Assembly: GCF_039525805.1 (NCBI RefSeq)
Contig: NZ_BAAAHZ010000014.1
Length of the DNA: 64,000 nucleotides
Origin: Dietzia natronolimnaea
Lineage (GTDB): Bacteria; Actinomycetota; Actinomycetes; Mycobacteriales; Mycobacteriaceae
Direction: 5' to 3' (one strand)
Shown: positions 42,315 to 50,991 of the stretch, in pieces
Layout of the letters: every line of letters begins with the position of its first letter
How positions within the stretch are numbered: position 1 is the first letter of the stretch
The notes under the pieces: generated by a model
Seen by the model: the letters and a program-made list of their open reading frames with translations, nothing else
What the model was told of the DNA's origin: nothing
The model's database searches: none
Position numbers and translations under genes: made by a program

Positions 42315-42344
42315 GTGATGTCGGTCACACCTGTTCTAGCCTGG
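42315..42344 (+). promoter_or_regulatory. Promoter of WS/DGAT 2 with CRP/GlxR-like site
   Basis: GTGA-TGTCGG-TCACA (42315-42329) plus TAGCCT (42337-42342), at the same distance from the ATG (57 nt) as in copy 1. Retention of both elements after duplication suggests they matter. Confidence 0.6.
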
Positions 42345-42400
42345 AGTGAAGCGCAGATAGCTCGGTGGTCGATCGCGGCTGAGGGGAAGGGTCGGGGACG

Positions 42401-43909
42401 ATGGGGGAGAGGACGAGGGTCAGGATTCCGCTGCGGGATCAGTTGTGGTTGCACATGGACCGCCCCGACAACCTCATGTACATCACGTCGTTGGTGTGGT
42501 TCTCGGAGATCCCCGACTGGGACGCGGTCTCCGAGGCGATCGCGTCGCGGATGGTCGAACCCCACCCGGTGTTCCGCCGGGTCCCGGTTCGCGAGGGCAG
42601 GCGGTGGTACTGGGAGGACGATCCCGACTTCGACCTCTCCCACCACCTGATCCGCGGGCGGCTCCCCGCGCCGGGCGGGCGGGCCGAGGCCGAGGCGTAC
42701 GTCTCCGAGCAGATGAGCATCCAGCTCCCTGACGACCGCCCCTTGTGGCGGGCCGAGTTCCTCGAGGGCTACCACGGCCACGGCCACGAGGCCGGGCGGG
42801 AGGCCGGGCGGGAGGGTGCGCTGGTCCTGTTCCGGGTCCAGCACGCGATGGTCGACGGCGTCCGGCTGACCCAGTTGGTCCTGGGTCTGTGTGACAGCGA
42901 TGACGACATCCCGCTGCCCCGGGTGGGCCGGCCCCTCTCCCCTGGTGGAGACGGGATCCTCCGGACGGTCGGCCGCGCAGGGGTGGGGATGGTCCGGGAC
43001 TCGGTCGGTATCGCCCGCGGTCTCGCCGGCGCCACGGTCACGTTCCCGTGGACCCTCACGCGGCTGGTCAGGGCCGTGGTGGCCCCGGGCCGCGGGGTCA
43101 CCAGGGTGCCCACGCGCGTCGTGGAATCCCTGGCCGACACCATCGACCCCACCAACAGGACGACCAACACCTACCGTTCGACCTTCCGGCTGCTGTTCGA
43201 ACCCAGATCGCCGGAGCTGTCGTGGAGTGGCCACGCCCACGCCCGGAAGAAGGTCTCCTGGATCGCCGGGCTGGACCTCGCGGCGATCAAGAGGGTGGCG
43301 AAGGCGCACGACACCACGGTCACCACCGTGATGCTCGCGGCGGTGTCCAGGGCGCTCACCGAGTACCTCGACACCCACGGCGATCGTCGGGTCTCGGACA
43401 TCAACCTCATGGTGCCGATGTCCATCGAGCCGGTGGCTGACGAACTGCCGGAGGAACTGGGCAACCACCTCACGATCATCCTCATGCGCCTGCCGCTGGG
43501 GATCGACGACGCCGACGAGCTCATCGACGCGATCGCCACATCCATGTCCCGGGTGCGCTACTCGTTCGAACCACACGTCAACTTCGCCACCATGCTCGGC
43601 GTCGCGGTCACTCCCGGCCCGGTGGCGCACGCGGTGGTCGACCTGCTCGCCAACAAGACCGTCGGCCAGCTCACGTCGGTCCCCGGGCCGGTCTCCACGG
43701 TGCGGATCGCCGGCACTCCTGTCGAGGGGATACTCGGCTGGGTTCCGATGAGCGGCGACCAGGCCTTCGGAATCTGCATCTTCAGCTACAACGGCAAGGT
43801 CTCGGTGGGCATCGCCACCGACGCGGGACTCGTGCCCGACCCGGGCGAAGTCGCCGGGATGATCGAGGACAAGTTCGCGACGTTCGCCGGCTGGGACGAG
43901 GAGGACTGA
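42401..43909 (+). CDS. Wax ester synthase / diacylglycerol acyltransferase, copy 2
   Basis: 502-aa paralog of copy 1, very similar throughout and also with Gln in place of the first active-site His (QHAMVDG, 147-153). It differs by a short repeat insert near residue 131 (AGREAGREG). ELGNHLTIILMRLPLG and TSVPGPVSTVRIAGTPVEG are kept. ATG at 42401. Confidence 0.9.
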   Translation: MGERTRVRIPLRDQLWLHMDRPDNLMYITSLVWFSEIPDWDAVSEAIASRMVEPHPVFRRVPVREGRRWYWEDDPDFDLSHHLIRGRLPAPGGRAEAEAYVSEQMSIQLPDDRPLWRAEFLEGYHGHGHEAGREAGREGALVLFRVQHAMVDGVRLTQLVLGLCDSDDDIPLPRVGRPLSPGGDGILRTVGRAGVGMVRDSVGIARGLAGATVTFPWTLTRLVRAVVAPGRGVTRVPTRVVESLADTIDPTNRTTNTYRSTFRLLFEPRSPELSWSGHAHARKKVSWIAGLDLAAIKRVAKAHDTTVTTVMLAAVSRALTEYLDTHGDRRVSDINLMVPMSIEPVADELPEELGNHLTIILMRLPLGIDDADELIDAIATSMSRVRYSFEPHVNFATMLGVAVTPGPVAHAVVDLLANKTVGQLTSVPGPVSTVRIAGTPVEGILGWVPMSGDQAFGICIFSYNGKVSVGIATDAGLVPDPGEVAGMIEDKFATFAGWDEED

Positions 43910-43952
43910 CCCGCGGTCACGCCGCGTGGCCGGTCCGTCCCCGCGCCCATCC

Positions 43953-43990
43953 CGACTCACCACGCCGGCGCCGACTCACCACGCCGGCGC
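43953..43990. repeat. 19-bp tandem duplication at the 3' end of the DUF664 gene
   Basis: CGACTCACCACGCCGGCGC twice in tandem. The second copy contains the stop codon in use (43976-43978); the first carries the same triplet just beyond it. Confidence 0.85.
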
Positions 43991-44593
43991 CGGGACCTCC
44001 GGGTGGGCGGCGAACCAGGCACCGATGTAGGACATGTCGATGCCCTGGTCCTCCGCGATCAGGTCGTACATCGTGCGCCCGTCGAGCGCCTCGCGCAGGA
44101 GGTCGGCGTGCCCGCTGTGCCGGTTGATCTCGGTCAGCACGTGCTGTGCGACCCAGCGGCCGTTGAACGGTGCCAGGTCCGACGGGAACCACGGAATCTC
44201 GGTGGGGACGGGGACCCGCACGTCCAGGTCGGCGGCTCGGAGATGGGCGAGTCCCGCGGCGCACCGACGGTCGTACTCGGCGAGGATCTCCTCGGCGGTC
44301 GCGTCGGGATCGACCCGGTTGACGGCCTCGGCCCACTCGAAGGTCTCCGGTAGCGAGCGTCCCGTCTCCAGGGGGTCGGGCGCGGCGGCCGCCCGGCCCA
44401 GCCAGTCCTCGGCCACCTGACCGATGTGCAGGATCAGCCAGCCGAGCGTCAGCTCACTCGACGGGACCGGCCGCGCCCGCAGTTGGTCGCCGGTGAGGCC
44501 GTGGACGATCGAGCGGGCGTTGACGAGAGCGTCGTCGATCCATTCGAGCAGGGTGTCGCGCTCGGTGGTGTGGGTGGCGGCGAACAGTGGCAT
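43976..44593 (-). CDS. DinB-fold protein, DUF664-type
   Basis: 205-aa four-helix DinB-superfamily protein: TERDTLLEWIDDALVNARSIV, LTLGWLILHIGQVAEDWL (first metal His), and APFNGRWVAQHVLTEINRHSGHADLLREAL (the HxxxH-like metal site). The family includes mycothiol/bacillithiol-dependent transferases, so a thiol-transferase role is possible but unproven. ATG at 44593. A second, only distantly related DinB-fold gene lies just upstream. Confidence 0.82.
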   Translation of the reverse strand: MPLFAATHTTERDTLLEWIDDALVNARSIVHGLTGDQLRARPVPSSELTLGWLILHIGQVAEDWLGRAAAAPDPLETGRSLPETFEWAEAVNRVDPDATAEEILAEYDRRCAAGLAHLRAADLDVRVPVPTEIPWFPSDLAPFNGRWVAQHVLTEINRHSGHADLLREALDGRTMYDLIAEDQGIDMSYIGAWFAAHPEVPAPAW

Positions 44594-44657
44594 GGCGAAC
44601 TCCTCGGTGGTGGGTCGGGGATGGTGTGGTGTCGGCGGGTGCCGACGGGTCGTCCGG

Positions 44658-44702
44658 ATCAGACGGGTCAGACGGGTCAGACGGGTCGACCGGATCAACG
44701 GG
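44658..44702. repeat. 9-bp tandem repeat between DinB-fold genes
   Basis: Units of the type TCAGACGGG repeated with two degenerate copies at the ends. It runs into the last codons of the upstream DinB-fold gene (stop at 44695). Confidence 0.6.
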
Positions 44703-45270
44703 TGTGGGCGTACAGGTCGCGGAGCAGGCACAGCTCCGCGCCGTGGTGGATGACCTCGCGGTGGATGTGCAGGACGAGGGTGGCCATGGGGGCGGCGGAC
44801 CAGTGGCCCTCGGCCTCCCCGACGGGCGCGGCGAGGGCGTCGTCGTCGAGCCCCCGGACCCCCTCCATCCAGCCCGCGTAGGTGCGGTCGAGCTGGGCGA
44901 GTCCGCCCACGGCGTCACCGGCGAACTCGTGGGTCATGTAGTCGTGGGGCGGTCCGCCGAAGTGGTCGTGCCACCGGGCCCCGAGCACTCCCACGACCAC
45001 GTGGCCGATCCGCCACGCGATGGTCGTCAGCGGTGCGGGCCGCGGTTCGGGATAGGCGAAGTCGATCGTGAAGTCGCCACTCCCGGCCTGCACGTCCGCG
45101 GAACCGGTGCCCCGGGGGCGCACGCCCCAGGTCCGATCGTCGGGTGCGGGGGAGAAGTGGTACTCGGCGTCGGTCAGTCCCTCCAGGCGAGGCCGGAGGT
45201 GGCCGGTCCAGTGGTATTCGAGTTGGTCGGCGAGCTGGTCGGTCCAGTCGATGGTGCGGGCTGTGGTCAT
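44695..45270 (-). CDS. DinB-fold protein, DinB_2-type
   Basis: 191-aa DinB-superfamily protein: TDQLADQLEYHWTGHLRPRL, ITTIAWRIGHVVVGVL-like helix with the first His (residues about 83-98), and LVLHIHREVIHHGAELCLLRDLY at the C-terminus as the metal-binding helix. ATG at 45270. Divergent from the WYL regulator gene (120 bp between starts), which is therefore a candidate regulator. Confidence 0.82.
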   Translation of the reverse strand: MTTARTIDWTDQLADQLEYHWTGHLRPRLEGLTDAEYHFSPAPDDRTWGVRPRGTGSADVQAGSGDFTIDFAYPEPRPAPLTTIAWRIGHVVVGVLGARWHDHFGGPPHDYMTHEFAGDAVGGLAQLDRTYAGWMEGVRGLDDDALAAPVGEAEGHWSAAPMATLVLHIHREVIHHGAELCLLRDLYAHTR

Positions 45271-45390
45271 GGTGGTCTCCCGGTGGTGGGGGCGGTCGGC
45301 CGACGGTCGGGCGGCTCTCTCGCGGTCCGACAGCAGACTCTCAGGTGATCAGGACAGATCTGGTCCTCTGCCGGTGCGAGAGTGGACGAC

Positions 45391-46419
45391 GTGACCGAGG
45401 ACAAGATGCCCACGACCCAGCGGGTGCTGGGGCTGCTCGACCTGCTGCAGCGGCGCACCGTGTGGACCGGGCCCGAACTCGCGGCCGAGCTCGGGGTCAC
45501 CACCCGCTCGGTGCGGCGGGACGTGGACCGACTGCGCGACCTGGGCTACCCGGTCGAGTCCGAACGCGGCGCGGGCGGGGGGTACCGGCTGGGATCGGGC
45601 CGGCGGCTGCCGCCGTTGCTGCTGGACGACCGCGAGGCCGTGGCCGTGGCGATCGCCCTGCGGTTGGCGGCCGGGGGAGCCGTGGCCGGCGTCGGCGAGC
45701 ACGCACTGGGCGCCCTGACCAAGCTCGACCAGGTCATGCCGGGACGGCTGCGGGAGAAGGTCGCCGACGTCAGCGAGTCGATGGTGGCCGTCCCCGGCAC
45801 CGACACCCCCGTCGAGCCGGAGCTGCTCATGGAGCTCGGACACGCGGTGCGGGGGAGCGAGCAGGTGAGGCTGGACTACCGTGACCGCGCCGGCCGCGAC
45901 ACCGAACGCCGGGTCGAGCCCTACCGGATCGTCGTGCTGGGCCGACGCTGGTACCTGCTGTCCTACGATCTCGAGCGCGCGGACTGGCGGACCTTCCGAC
46001 TGGACCGTATCCGGGCGGTGCACCGCAGTCGCTGGCGTTTCACCCCGCGGCCGGACGTGCCCGACCCGGCCACCCACGTCCAGCACTCGGTGACCGCCGC
46101 GCCGTACGAGCATCTCGCGAGCGTCGTGGTCCACGCCCCCGCCGAGGAGGTGCTCGAGTGCTTCCCGCCCACGTACGGAACGGTGACGGAGCTGCGGTCC
46201 GCCGACCACCCCGACGGACCGGCCTGCCGCCTGGAGACCGGCGCGCCGGAGCTCGACGAGCTGGCCTGGTACCTGGGGCGACTGCCCGGGCCGTTCGTCG
46301 TGGAGTCCCCGGACTCGCTTCGCGGGCATCTCGCGGCGATCGCGGGGCGGCTGGCCCACGCGGCCGGTCCGGTGGAGCCCGACCACGACGACCCGGCGAC
46401 CACCGGGGGCGACAACTAG
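45391..46419 (+). CDS. WYL-domain transcriptional regulator (DeoR-type HTH)
   Basis: 342-aa regulator: N-terminal HTH (TTQRVLGLLDLLQRR ... AAELGVTTRSVRRDVDRLRDLGYPV), WYL domain (YRIVVLGRRWYLLSYDLERADWRTFRLDRI, about 190-220) and a C-terminal WCX-like region. WYL proteins sense nucleic-acid or other ligands in DNA-damage and defence settings, and others are general YafY-type regulators. GTG at 45391 is preferred because GAGAGT lies 7 nt upstream; GTG at 45382 and ATG at 45406 are alternatives. Confidence 0.85.
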   Translation: MTEDKMPTTQRVLGLLDLLQRRTVWTGPELAAELGVTTRSVRRDVDRLRDLGYPVESERGAGGGYRLGSGRRLPPLLLDDREAVAVAIALRLAAGGAVAGVGEHALGALTKLDQVMPGRLREKVADVSESMVAVPGTDTPVEPELLMELGHAVRGSEQVRLDYRDRAGRDTERRVEPYRIVVLGRRWYLLSYDLERADWRTFRLDRIRAVHRSRWRFTPRPDVPDPATHVQHSVTAAPYEHLASVVVHAPAEEVLECFPPTYGTVTELRSADHPDGPACRLETGAPELDELAWYLGRLPGPFVVESPDSLRGHLAAIAGRLAHAAGPVEPDHDDPATTGGDN

Positions 46420-46422
46420 GCT
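46417..46422 (+). promoter_or_regulatory. -10 hexamer of menD
   Basis: TAGGCT begins within the stop of the WYL gene and ends 7 nt before menD ATG; GGAGGTG lies in between, so the start is supported both ways. Confidence 0.5.
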
Positions 46423-46429
46423 GGAGGTG

Positions 46430-48289
46430 ATGAACCCCAGCCAGGCCACCCCGAGCACGCCGCGCGCCAGCAACCCGAGCACCGCGCAGGCCCGCGTCGT
46501 CGTCGACGAGTTGATCCGCCACGGGGTCACCGACGCGGTGTTGTGCCCCGGCTCGCGCAGCGCGCCCCTCGCGCTCGCGCTCGCCGCCGCCGAGCGGACC
46601 GGCCGGCTGGTGTTGCACGTGCGGATCGACGAGCGCGCGGCGGCCTTCACCGCCCTGGGGCTGGCCTCGGGCTCCAGGCGACCGGTCCCCGTCGTCGTCA
46701 CCTCCGGCACCGCGGTGGCCAATCTCCACCCGGCGATGGTCGAGGCCGCCCATTCGGGCGTGCCGATCCTCGCGCTCACCGCCAACCGCCCGCCGGAGCT
46801 GCGCGGGACCGGCGCCAATCAGACCATCGACCAGGTGGGGCTGTTCGGTCCGCACGCCCGCGCCGTCATCGAGCTGGGCGCGGCCGGCGACCCCGATGTC
46901 GAGCACCGCCACTGGCGCAGCGCGATCGGCCGCGCGATCCTCACCGCCACCGCGCCGGGCCACCCCGGTCCGGTGCAGGTCGACATCGCCTTCCGCGAGC
47001 CGCTGGTCCCGGCCGAGGGCGACGAGGACCCCGTCGTGGGCGGTGCGGGAGGGCCAGACCAGGGCGACGACGACGAGGCGGGCCCCGACAGGATGTCGGG
47101 CGGACTCCCGCCCGGCCGTCCGGACGGTCGACCCTGGGTCCAGCGGGCGGGCGCGGGCGTCGACTCCGCACCCGCCGACTCCGCGGTGGCCGTGGACCTC
47201 ACCCGCCCCACGCTGGTCGTCTCGGGCGCCGGGGCCGGGCCGGTGGCCGGGCTCGTGGGGGTGCCGACGGTGGCGGAGCCCGGTGCCCCGGTCCCGCTGC
47301 ACCCCGTGCACCCCCTGGCGGTCCCCGGGCTGCGGCCCGAACAGGTGGTGGTGACCGGGCGGCCGACCCTGCACCGCGCGGTCACCCGGCTGCTCGCGGA
47401 CCCGGACGTGGACCTGGTGATCCTCGACGCGGGCCCGCACGCACCCAACCCCACCGGCAGTGCGGCCGAACTCGCGGACTCCGTGTTGACCGGATGGGGC
47501 GTCGACGAGGCGTGGACCGGCGTCACCGGGCGCGCCGACGCCCGCGCGCGGGACGCCGTCGACCGGGTCCTGGACCGCCACCTGGAGACCGCGGCGCCCA
47601 CCGGCCTGCACGTGGCCCGGGCGGTGGCCCGCGGGGTGCGAGGCGGTGACAACCTCGTGGTGGGTGCCTCCAACGCGATCCGGGACCTGTCCCTGGTGGG
47701 CCCGCTGGACCCGGACGTGGCCGTGTACGCCAACCGGGGCGCGTCCGGGATCGACGGCACCGTGTCCACCGCGATCGGGGTCGCACTGTCCGCGCCGGGC
47801 CGGACGATCGCGCTGCTCGGCGACCTGACCTTCCTCCACGACGTGTCCGGGCTGCTGCTGGGGCCGGCGGAGAAGCATCCCGACGACCTGACCATCGTGG
47901 TGGCCGACGACGACGGCGGCGGGATCTTCGCCCTGCTCGAACAGGGCGATCCACGGTTGGCGACCGACTTCGAGCGCGTGTTCGGCACCCCGCACGGGGC
48001 CGATCTCGCCGCCCTCTGCGCGGGGTTCGGGGTGCCCTTCACCGACACCGACCCGGCCGGGCTGGAGGAGCTGCTCTCCGAGGCGGCCGTCGCACACCGC
48101 GACATCGTGCCCGCCGGACTGCGAGTAGTCCGGGTGGCCACCGACCGCGCCGGCCTGCGCGAACTCCACGGGGCCATGCGGGCCGAGGCGCTGTCGGCTC
48201 CGCAGGGGTCCCCGGCGGCGCAGGCACCGCAGCCCGGGGGGCCGGGGGCCGGCGGTCCGGGGGCCGGCGGTCCGGGGGCCGGCGGGTGA
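46430..48289 (+). CDS. menD: 2-succinyl-5-enolpyruvyl-6-hydroxy-3-cyclohexene-1-carboxylate synthase
   Basis: 619-aa thiamine-diphosphate enzyme, first committed step of menaquinone synthesis (isochorismate + 2-oxoglutarate). N-terminal PYR domain VLCPGSRSAPLALAL with the catalytic Glu in HVRIDERAAAF; TANRPPELRGTGANQTIDQ; C-terminal PP domain with LLGDLTFLHDVSGLLLG and VADDDGGGIFALLEQG. It ends in a Gly/Pro/Ala tail from three 15-bp repeats. ATG at 46430 (not GTG 46427). The following gene overlaps its stop by GTGA. Confidence 0.96.
   Translation: MNPSQATPSTPRASNPSTAQARVVVDELIRHGVTDAVLCPGSRSAPLALALAAAERTGRLVLHVRIDERAAAFTALGLASGSRRPVPVVVTSGTAVANLHPAMVEAAHSGVPILALTANRPPELRGTGANQTIDQVGLFGPHARAVIELGAAGDPDVEHRHWRSAIGRAILTATAPGHPGPVQVDIAFREPLVPAEGDEDPVVGGAGGPDQGDDDEAGPDRMSGGLPPGRPDGRPWVQRAGAGVDSAPADSAVAVDLTRPTLVVSGAGAGPVAGLVGVPTVAEPGAPVPLHPVHPLAVPGLRPEQVVVTGRPTLHRAVTRLLADPDVDLVILDAGPHAPNPTGSAAELADSVLTGWGVDEAWTGVTGRADARARDAVDRVLDRHLETAAPTGLHVARAVARGVRGGDNLVVGASNAIRDLSLVGPLDPDVAVYANRGASGIDGTVSTAIGVALSAPGRTIALLGDLTFLHDVSGLLLGPAEKHPDDLTIVVADDDGGGIFALLEQGDPRLATDFERVFGTPHGADLAALCAGFGVPFTDTDPAGLEELLSEAAVAHRDIVPAGLRVVRVATDRAGLRELHGAMRAEALSAPQGSPAAQAPQPGGPGAGGPGAGGPGAGG
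48241..48286. repeat. 15-bp tandem repeat in the menD 3' end
   Basis: Three units of CCGGGGGCCGGCGGT, in frame, encode GPGAG repeats at the MenD C-terminus. Confidence 0.8.
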
Positions 48290-48765
48290 GCATGACGGTC
48301 GCCGGCAGGCGGGCCCGCCGTGCGGTCCGGACCCGGCGGATCGTGCGTGCCACGGCCGCCGTCACCGCCGCCCTCTCGCTGCTGACGGCCGCGCTCATCC
48401 TGCTGGCCTGCTTCGTCAACGACCAGCGCATCGACCGGGACATGGGCAGCGCCACCGCCACCGTCACCGAGGTCACCGATCGCCGGGCCGCGGTGGAGTT
48501 CGACGCCGGCGGCGGCCACCACGTCCGCCCGGTGACGGGGGTGTTCTACCCGGTCGGGCTGATAGAGGGGCAGCGGGTCCAGGTCGAGTTCCGGCGCGCC
48601 AACCCCGACCTCGTCCGCGTCTCGGGCCGGAGCTGGACGGTCGCCGTGCTGCCCGCCCTCTCCGTCCCCGCGGTGGTCATACCGCTCGCCGCGCTCGCGT
48701 ATGCCGTCGCGTCACCAGGGGTTCACCGGCTGACACCACGAGTTCCCCGCACCGACCCGCGCTGA
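48286..48765 (+). CDS. DUF3592-like membrane protein
   Basis: 159-aa protein with two membrane helices (TAAVTAALSLLTAALILLACFV, about 24-45; VLPALSVPAVVIPLAALAYAVA near 120-143) around a beta-rich region (ATVTEVTDRRAAVEFDAGGGHHVRPVTG), as in DUF3592. It corresponds in position to M. tuberculosis Rv0556. GTG at 48286 overlaps the menD stop; ATG at 48292 is also possible. Confidence 0.75.
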   Translation: MSMTVAGRRARRAVRTRRIVRATAAVTAALSLLTAALILLACFVNDQRIDRDMGSATATVTEVTDRRAAVEFDAGGGHHVRPVTGVFYPVGLIEGQRVQVEFRRANPDLVRVSGRSWTVAVLPALSVPAVVIPLAALAYAVASPGVHRLTPRVPRTDPR

Positions 48766-48802
48766 TCACCGTCCGGTGGTCCGGGCGGGAGACAGTGACG
48801 GT

Positions 48803-50047
48803 GTGCGCGTAGCCATCGTCACCGAATCGTTCCTGCCCAGCGTCAACGGCGTCACCAATTCCGTCCTGAGGGTCCTCGAGTACGCACGTCGGCACGGCCA
48901 CGACTGCCTGGTGGTCGCGCCGTCCGGCAACGTCGGCCTGCGCCGCGGGGCCACCGATGCGGTCCGGGCCCACCCGCTGGTGAGCGCCATGGCGCCTCTG
49001 CTCGGCACCTCCGGTGCGCCCGGACCGGACCACCACCTGGGTTATCCGGTCCACCGGGTCACCGCCGTGAGGGTCCCGGTGGTGTCCTCGCTGCCCGTGG
49101 GCGCGCCCAGCCCGAGCGTGTACAACGCCCTCCGGCACTTCTCGCCCGACGTGGTCCACCTGGCCTCGCCGTTCGTCCTGGGCGCGGCCGGTGCGGCCGC
49201 GGCACGCGCACTGGACGTCCCGTCGGTGGCGGTCTACCAGACCGACGTCGCCGGGTTCTCCACCTCCTACGGGATCGGCGCCATGGCGGAGGCGGCCTGG
49301 GCGTGGACCCGGGCCGTCCACTCGACCTGCGACCGCACGCTCGCCCCGTCCACCGCCGCGATGGAGGACCTGGCGGCGCACGGCGTCCCGCGCCTCTACC
49401 GGTGGGGGCGGGGCGTCGACTCGGAGAGGTTCGCCCCCTGCCACCGCAGCCAGGCCCTCCACGATCTCTGGTCCCCGGACGGGCGGCCCGTCGTCGGATT
49501 CGTCGGGCGCCTGGCGCCGGAGAAGCACGTCGAGCGGCTCCGGGCGCTCGCCGACAGGTCGGGCCCGGACGGGGACCTGCGACTGGTCATCGTCGGCGAC
49601 GGCCCCGACCGCCCGGCGCTCCGGGCCGCCATGCCCCACGCGATCTTCACCGGCGAGCTCCACGGAGACCAACTCGGGCAGGCCTACGCCACCCTCGACG
49701 TGTTCTGCCACGCCGGTGAGTTCGAGACGTTCTGTCAGTCCATCCAGGAGGCCCAGTCCTCCGGGGTGCCGGTCGTGGGCCCCGACCAGGGTGGTCCGCG
49801 CGACCTGGTCCGGCCGGGGGTCAACGGATATCTCCTCGACCCGCGCCGGTACGCGGCGGAGATCTCCCGGACCGTGGATCTGGTGCTGGCCGACCACGCG
49901 CGGCTGGCGGCGGACGCCCGCGCGACCGTCGTGGGACGCACCTGGGACGCCGTCTGTGGCCAGCTGTTCGACCACTACCGCGCCGCCGGCGCCCGCTCGA
50001 CCTCCGGCGGGGTCGGCACCGGGCGAGCCACGCGAGTGGTCGCCTGA
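48803..50047 (+). CDS. mgtA: GDP-mannose-dependent alpha-mannosyltransferase (GT4)
   Basis: 414-aa GT4 glycosyltransferase: RVAIVTESFLPSVNGVTNSVLRVL at the N-terminus, GRGVDSERFAP, VGFVGRLAPEKHVERL, and the EX7E region FETFCQSIQEAQSSGVPVV. The position between the DUF3592 gene and menG matches Rv0557 (MgtA), which works in lipomannan-type glycolipid synthesis; the symbol rests on that synteny. GTG at 48803, with GACAGT (weak -10) 6 nt before it. Confidence 0.85.
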   Translation: MRVAIVTESFLPSVNGVTNSVLRVLEYARRHGHDCLVVAPSGNVGLRRGATDAVRAHPLVSAMAPLLGTSGAPGPDHHLGYPVHRVTAVRVPVVSSLPVGAPSPSVYNALRHFSPDVVHLASPFVLGAAGAAAARALDVPSVAVYQTDVAGFSTSYGIGAMAEAAWAWTRAVHSTCDRTLAPSTAAMEDLAAHGVPRLYRWGRGVDSERFAPCHRSQALHDLWSPDGRPVVGFVGRLAPEKHVERLRALADRSGPDGDLRLVIVGDGPDRPALRAAMPHAIFTGELHGDQLGQAYATLDVFCHAGEFETFCQSIQEAQSSGVPVVGPDQGGPRDLVRPGVNGYLLDPRRYAAEISRTVDLVLADHARLAADARATVVGRTWDAVCGQLFDHYRAAGARSTSGGVGTGRATRVVA

Positions 50048-50145
50048 GCCGACCCACGGGCCCGCGCGGTCCGGCGGGCCCGGGCCGGTCCATGGGACCG
50101 ACGGGCCTGAGCCGGCCCACGGGAGCGACGGGCCTGAGCCGGTCC
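50043..50145. repeat. Degenerate GGCCTGAGCCGG tandem repeat
   Basis: About 27-bp units of the form GGGAnCGACGGGCCTGAGCCGG, two clear copies plus a weaker one, between mgtA and menG. They start in the last codons of mgtA. Confidence 0.65.
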
Positions 50146-50162
50146 GCCGCTCCACGGCGGGG

Positions 50163-50168
50163 TAGCGT
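50163..50168 (+). promoter_or_regulatory. Leaderless -10 hexamer of menG
   Basis: TAGCGT ends 7 nt before the GTG at 50176, which is also where homology to MenG begins. Confidence 0.55.
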
Positions 50169-50175
50169 CGACGGC

Positions 50176-50865
50176 GTGTCCCGCGCCAATCTCGACAAGC
50201 AGCCCCGTGACGTCGCGTCGATGTTCGACGGCGTCGCGAAGCGCTACGACCTGACCAACACCGTCCTCTCCGGGGGCATGGACCACGTGTGGCGCCGCCG
50301 GGCGCGCTCGCTGCTCGCACCCCGTCCCGGGGAACGCATCCTCGACCTGGCCGCCGGGACCGCGGTCTCCACGGTGGAGTTGGCGAAGTCCGGCGCGTGG
50401 TGCGTCGCCGCCGACTTCTCGCTCGGCATGCTCCGTGCCGGCGCCGGACGGGACGTGCCCAAGGTCGCCGGCGACGCCATGGCGCTGCCGTTCGCCGATG
50501 ACTCCTTCGACGCCGCCACCATCAGCTTCGGACTGCGCAACGTGCAGGACACCGCGGCGGGACTGCGCGAGATGGCGCGGGTCGTCCGGCCGGGCGGGCG
50601 GCTGGCCGTGGTGGAGTTCTCCACCCCGGTCTTCCCGCCCTTCCGTGCGGTGTACATGAACTACCTGATGCGGGCGCTGCCCAGGATCGCCACCAGCGTG
50701 TCCTCGAACCCCGATGCGTACGTGTACCTCGCCGAGTCGATCCGCGACTGGCCGGACCAGCAGGCCCTGCGTTCGCTGGTGGAGTCCAGCGGTTGGGAGC
50801 GCTGCAGCGTCACCAACCTCACCGGCGGGATCGCCGCGATCCACCTGGCCCGCCGCCCGGCCTGA
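50176..50865 (+). CDS. menG: Demethylmenaquinone methyltransferase
   Basis: 229-aa class I SAM methyltransferase, last step of menaquinone ring synthesis. VASMFDGVAKRYDLTNTVLSGGMDHVWRRR order is the UbiE/MenG N-terminal block; ILDLAAGTAVSTVEL is motif I; ATISFGLRNVQDTAAGLREM and VVEFSTPVFP follow. GTG at 50176 agrees with a TAGCGT 7 nt upstream. Longer reading frames upstream are repeat sequence, not protein. Confidence 0.96.
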   Translation: MSRANLDKQPRDVASMFDGVAKRYDLTNTVLSGGMDHVWRRRARSLLAPRPGERILDLAAGTAVSTVELAKSGAWCVAADFSLGMLRAGAGRDVPKVAGDAMALPFADDSFDAATISFGLRNVQDTAAGLREMARVVRPGGRLAVVEFSTPVFPPFRAVYMNYLMRALPRIATSVSSNPDAYVYLAESIRDWPDQQALRSLVESSGWERCSVTNLTGGIAAIHLARRPA

Positions 50866-50951
50866 CCCGAAGCCCGGCCTGACCAGCCCTCCCGACCCGC
50901 AGGGTTGAATCACCGCGTGCGGCACATACCCGGGGCCGCGCGAGCGGCGCG

Positions 50952-50991
50952 GCCGGGCCAGTCCGCGAAGAGCCGGGTCAGTCCGCGAAGA
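50952..50991. repeat. 20-bp tandem duplication at the 3' end of menJ
   Basis: GCCGGGYCAGTCCGCGAAGA twice in tandem. The copy at 50972-50991 contains the menJ stop codon; the other lies just past it. Confidence 0.85.
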
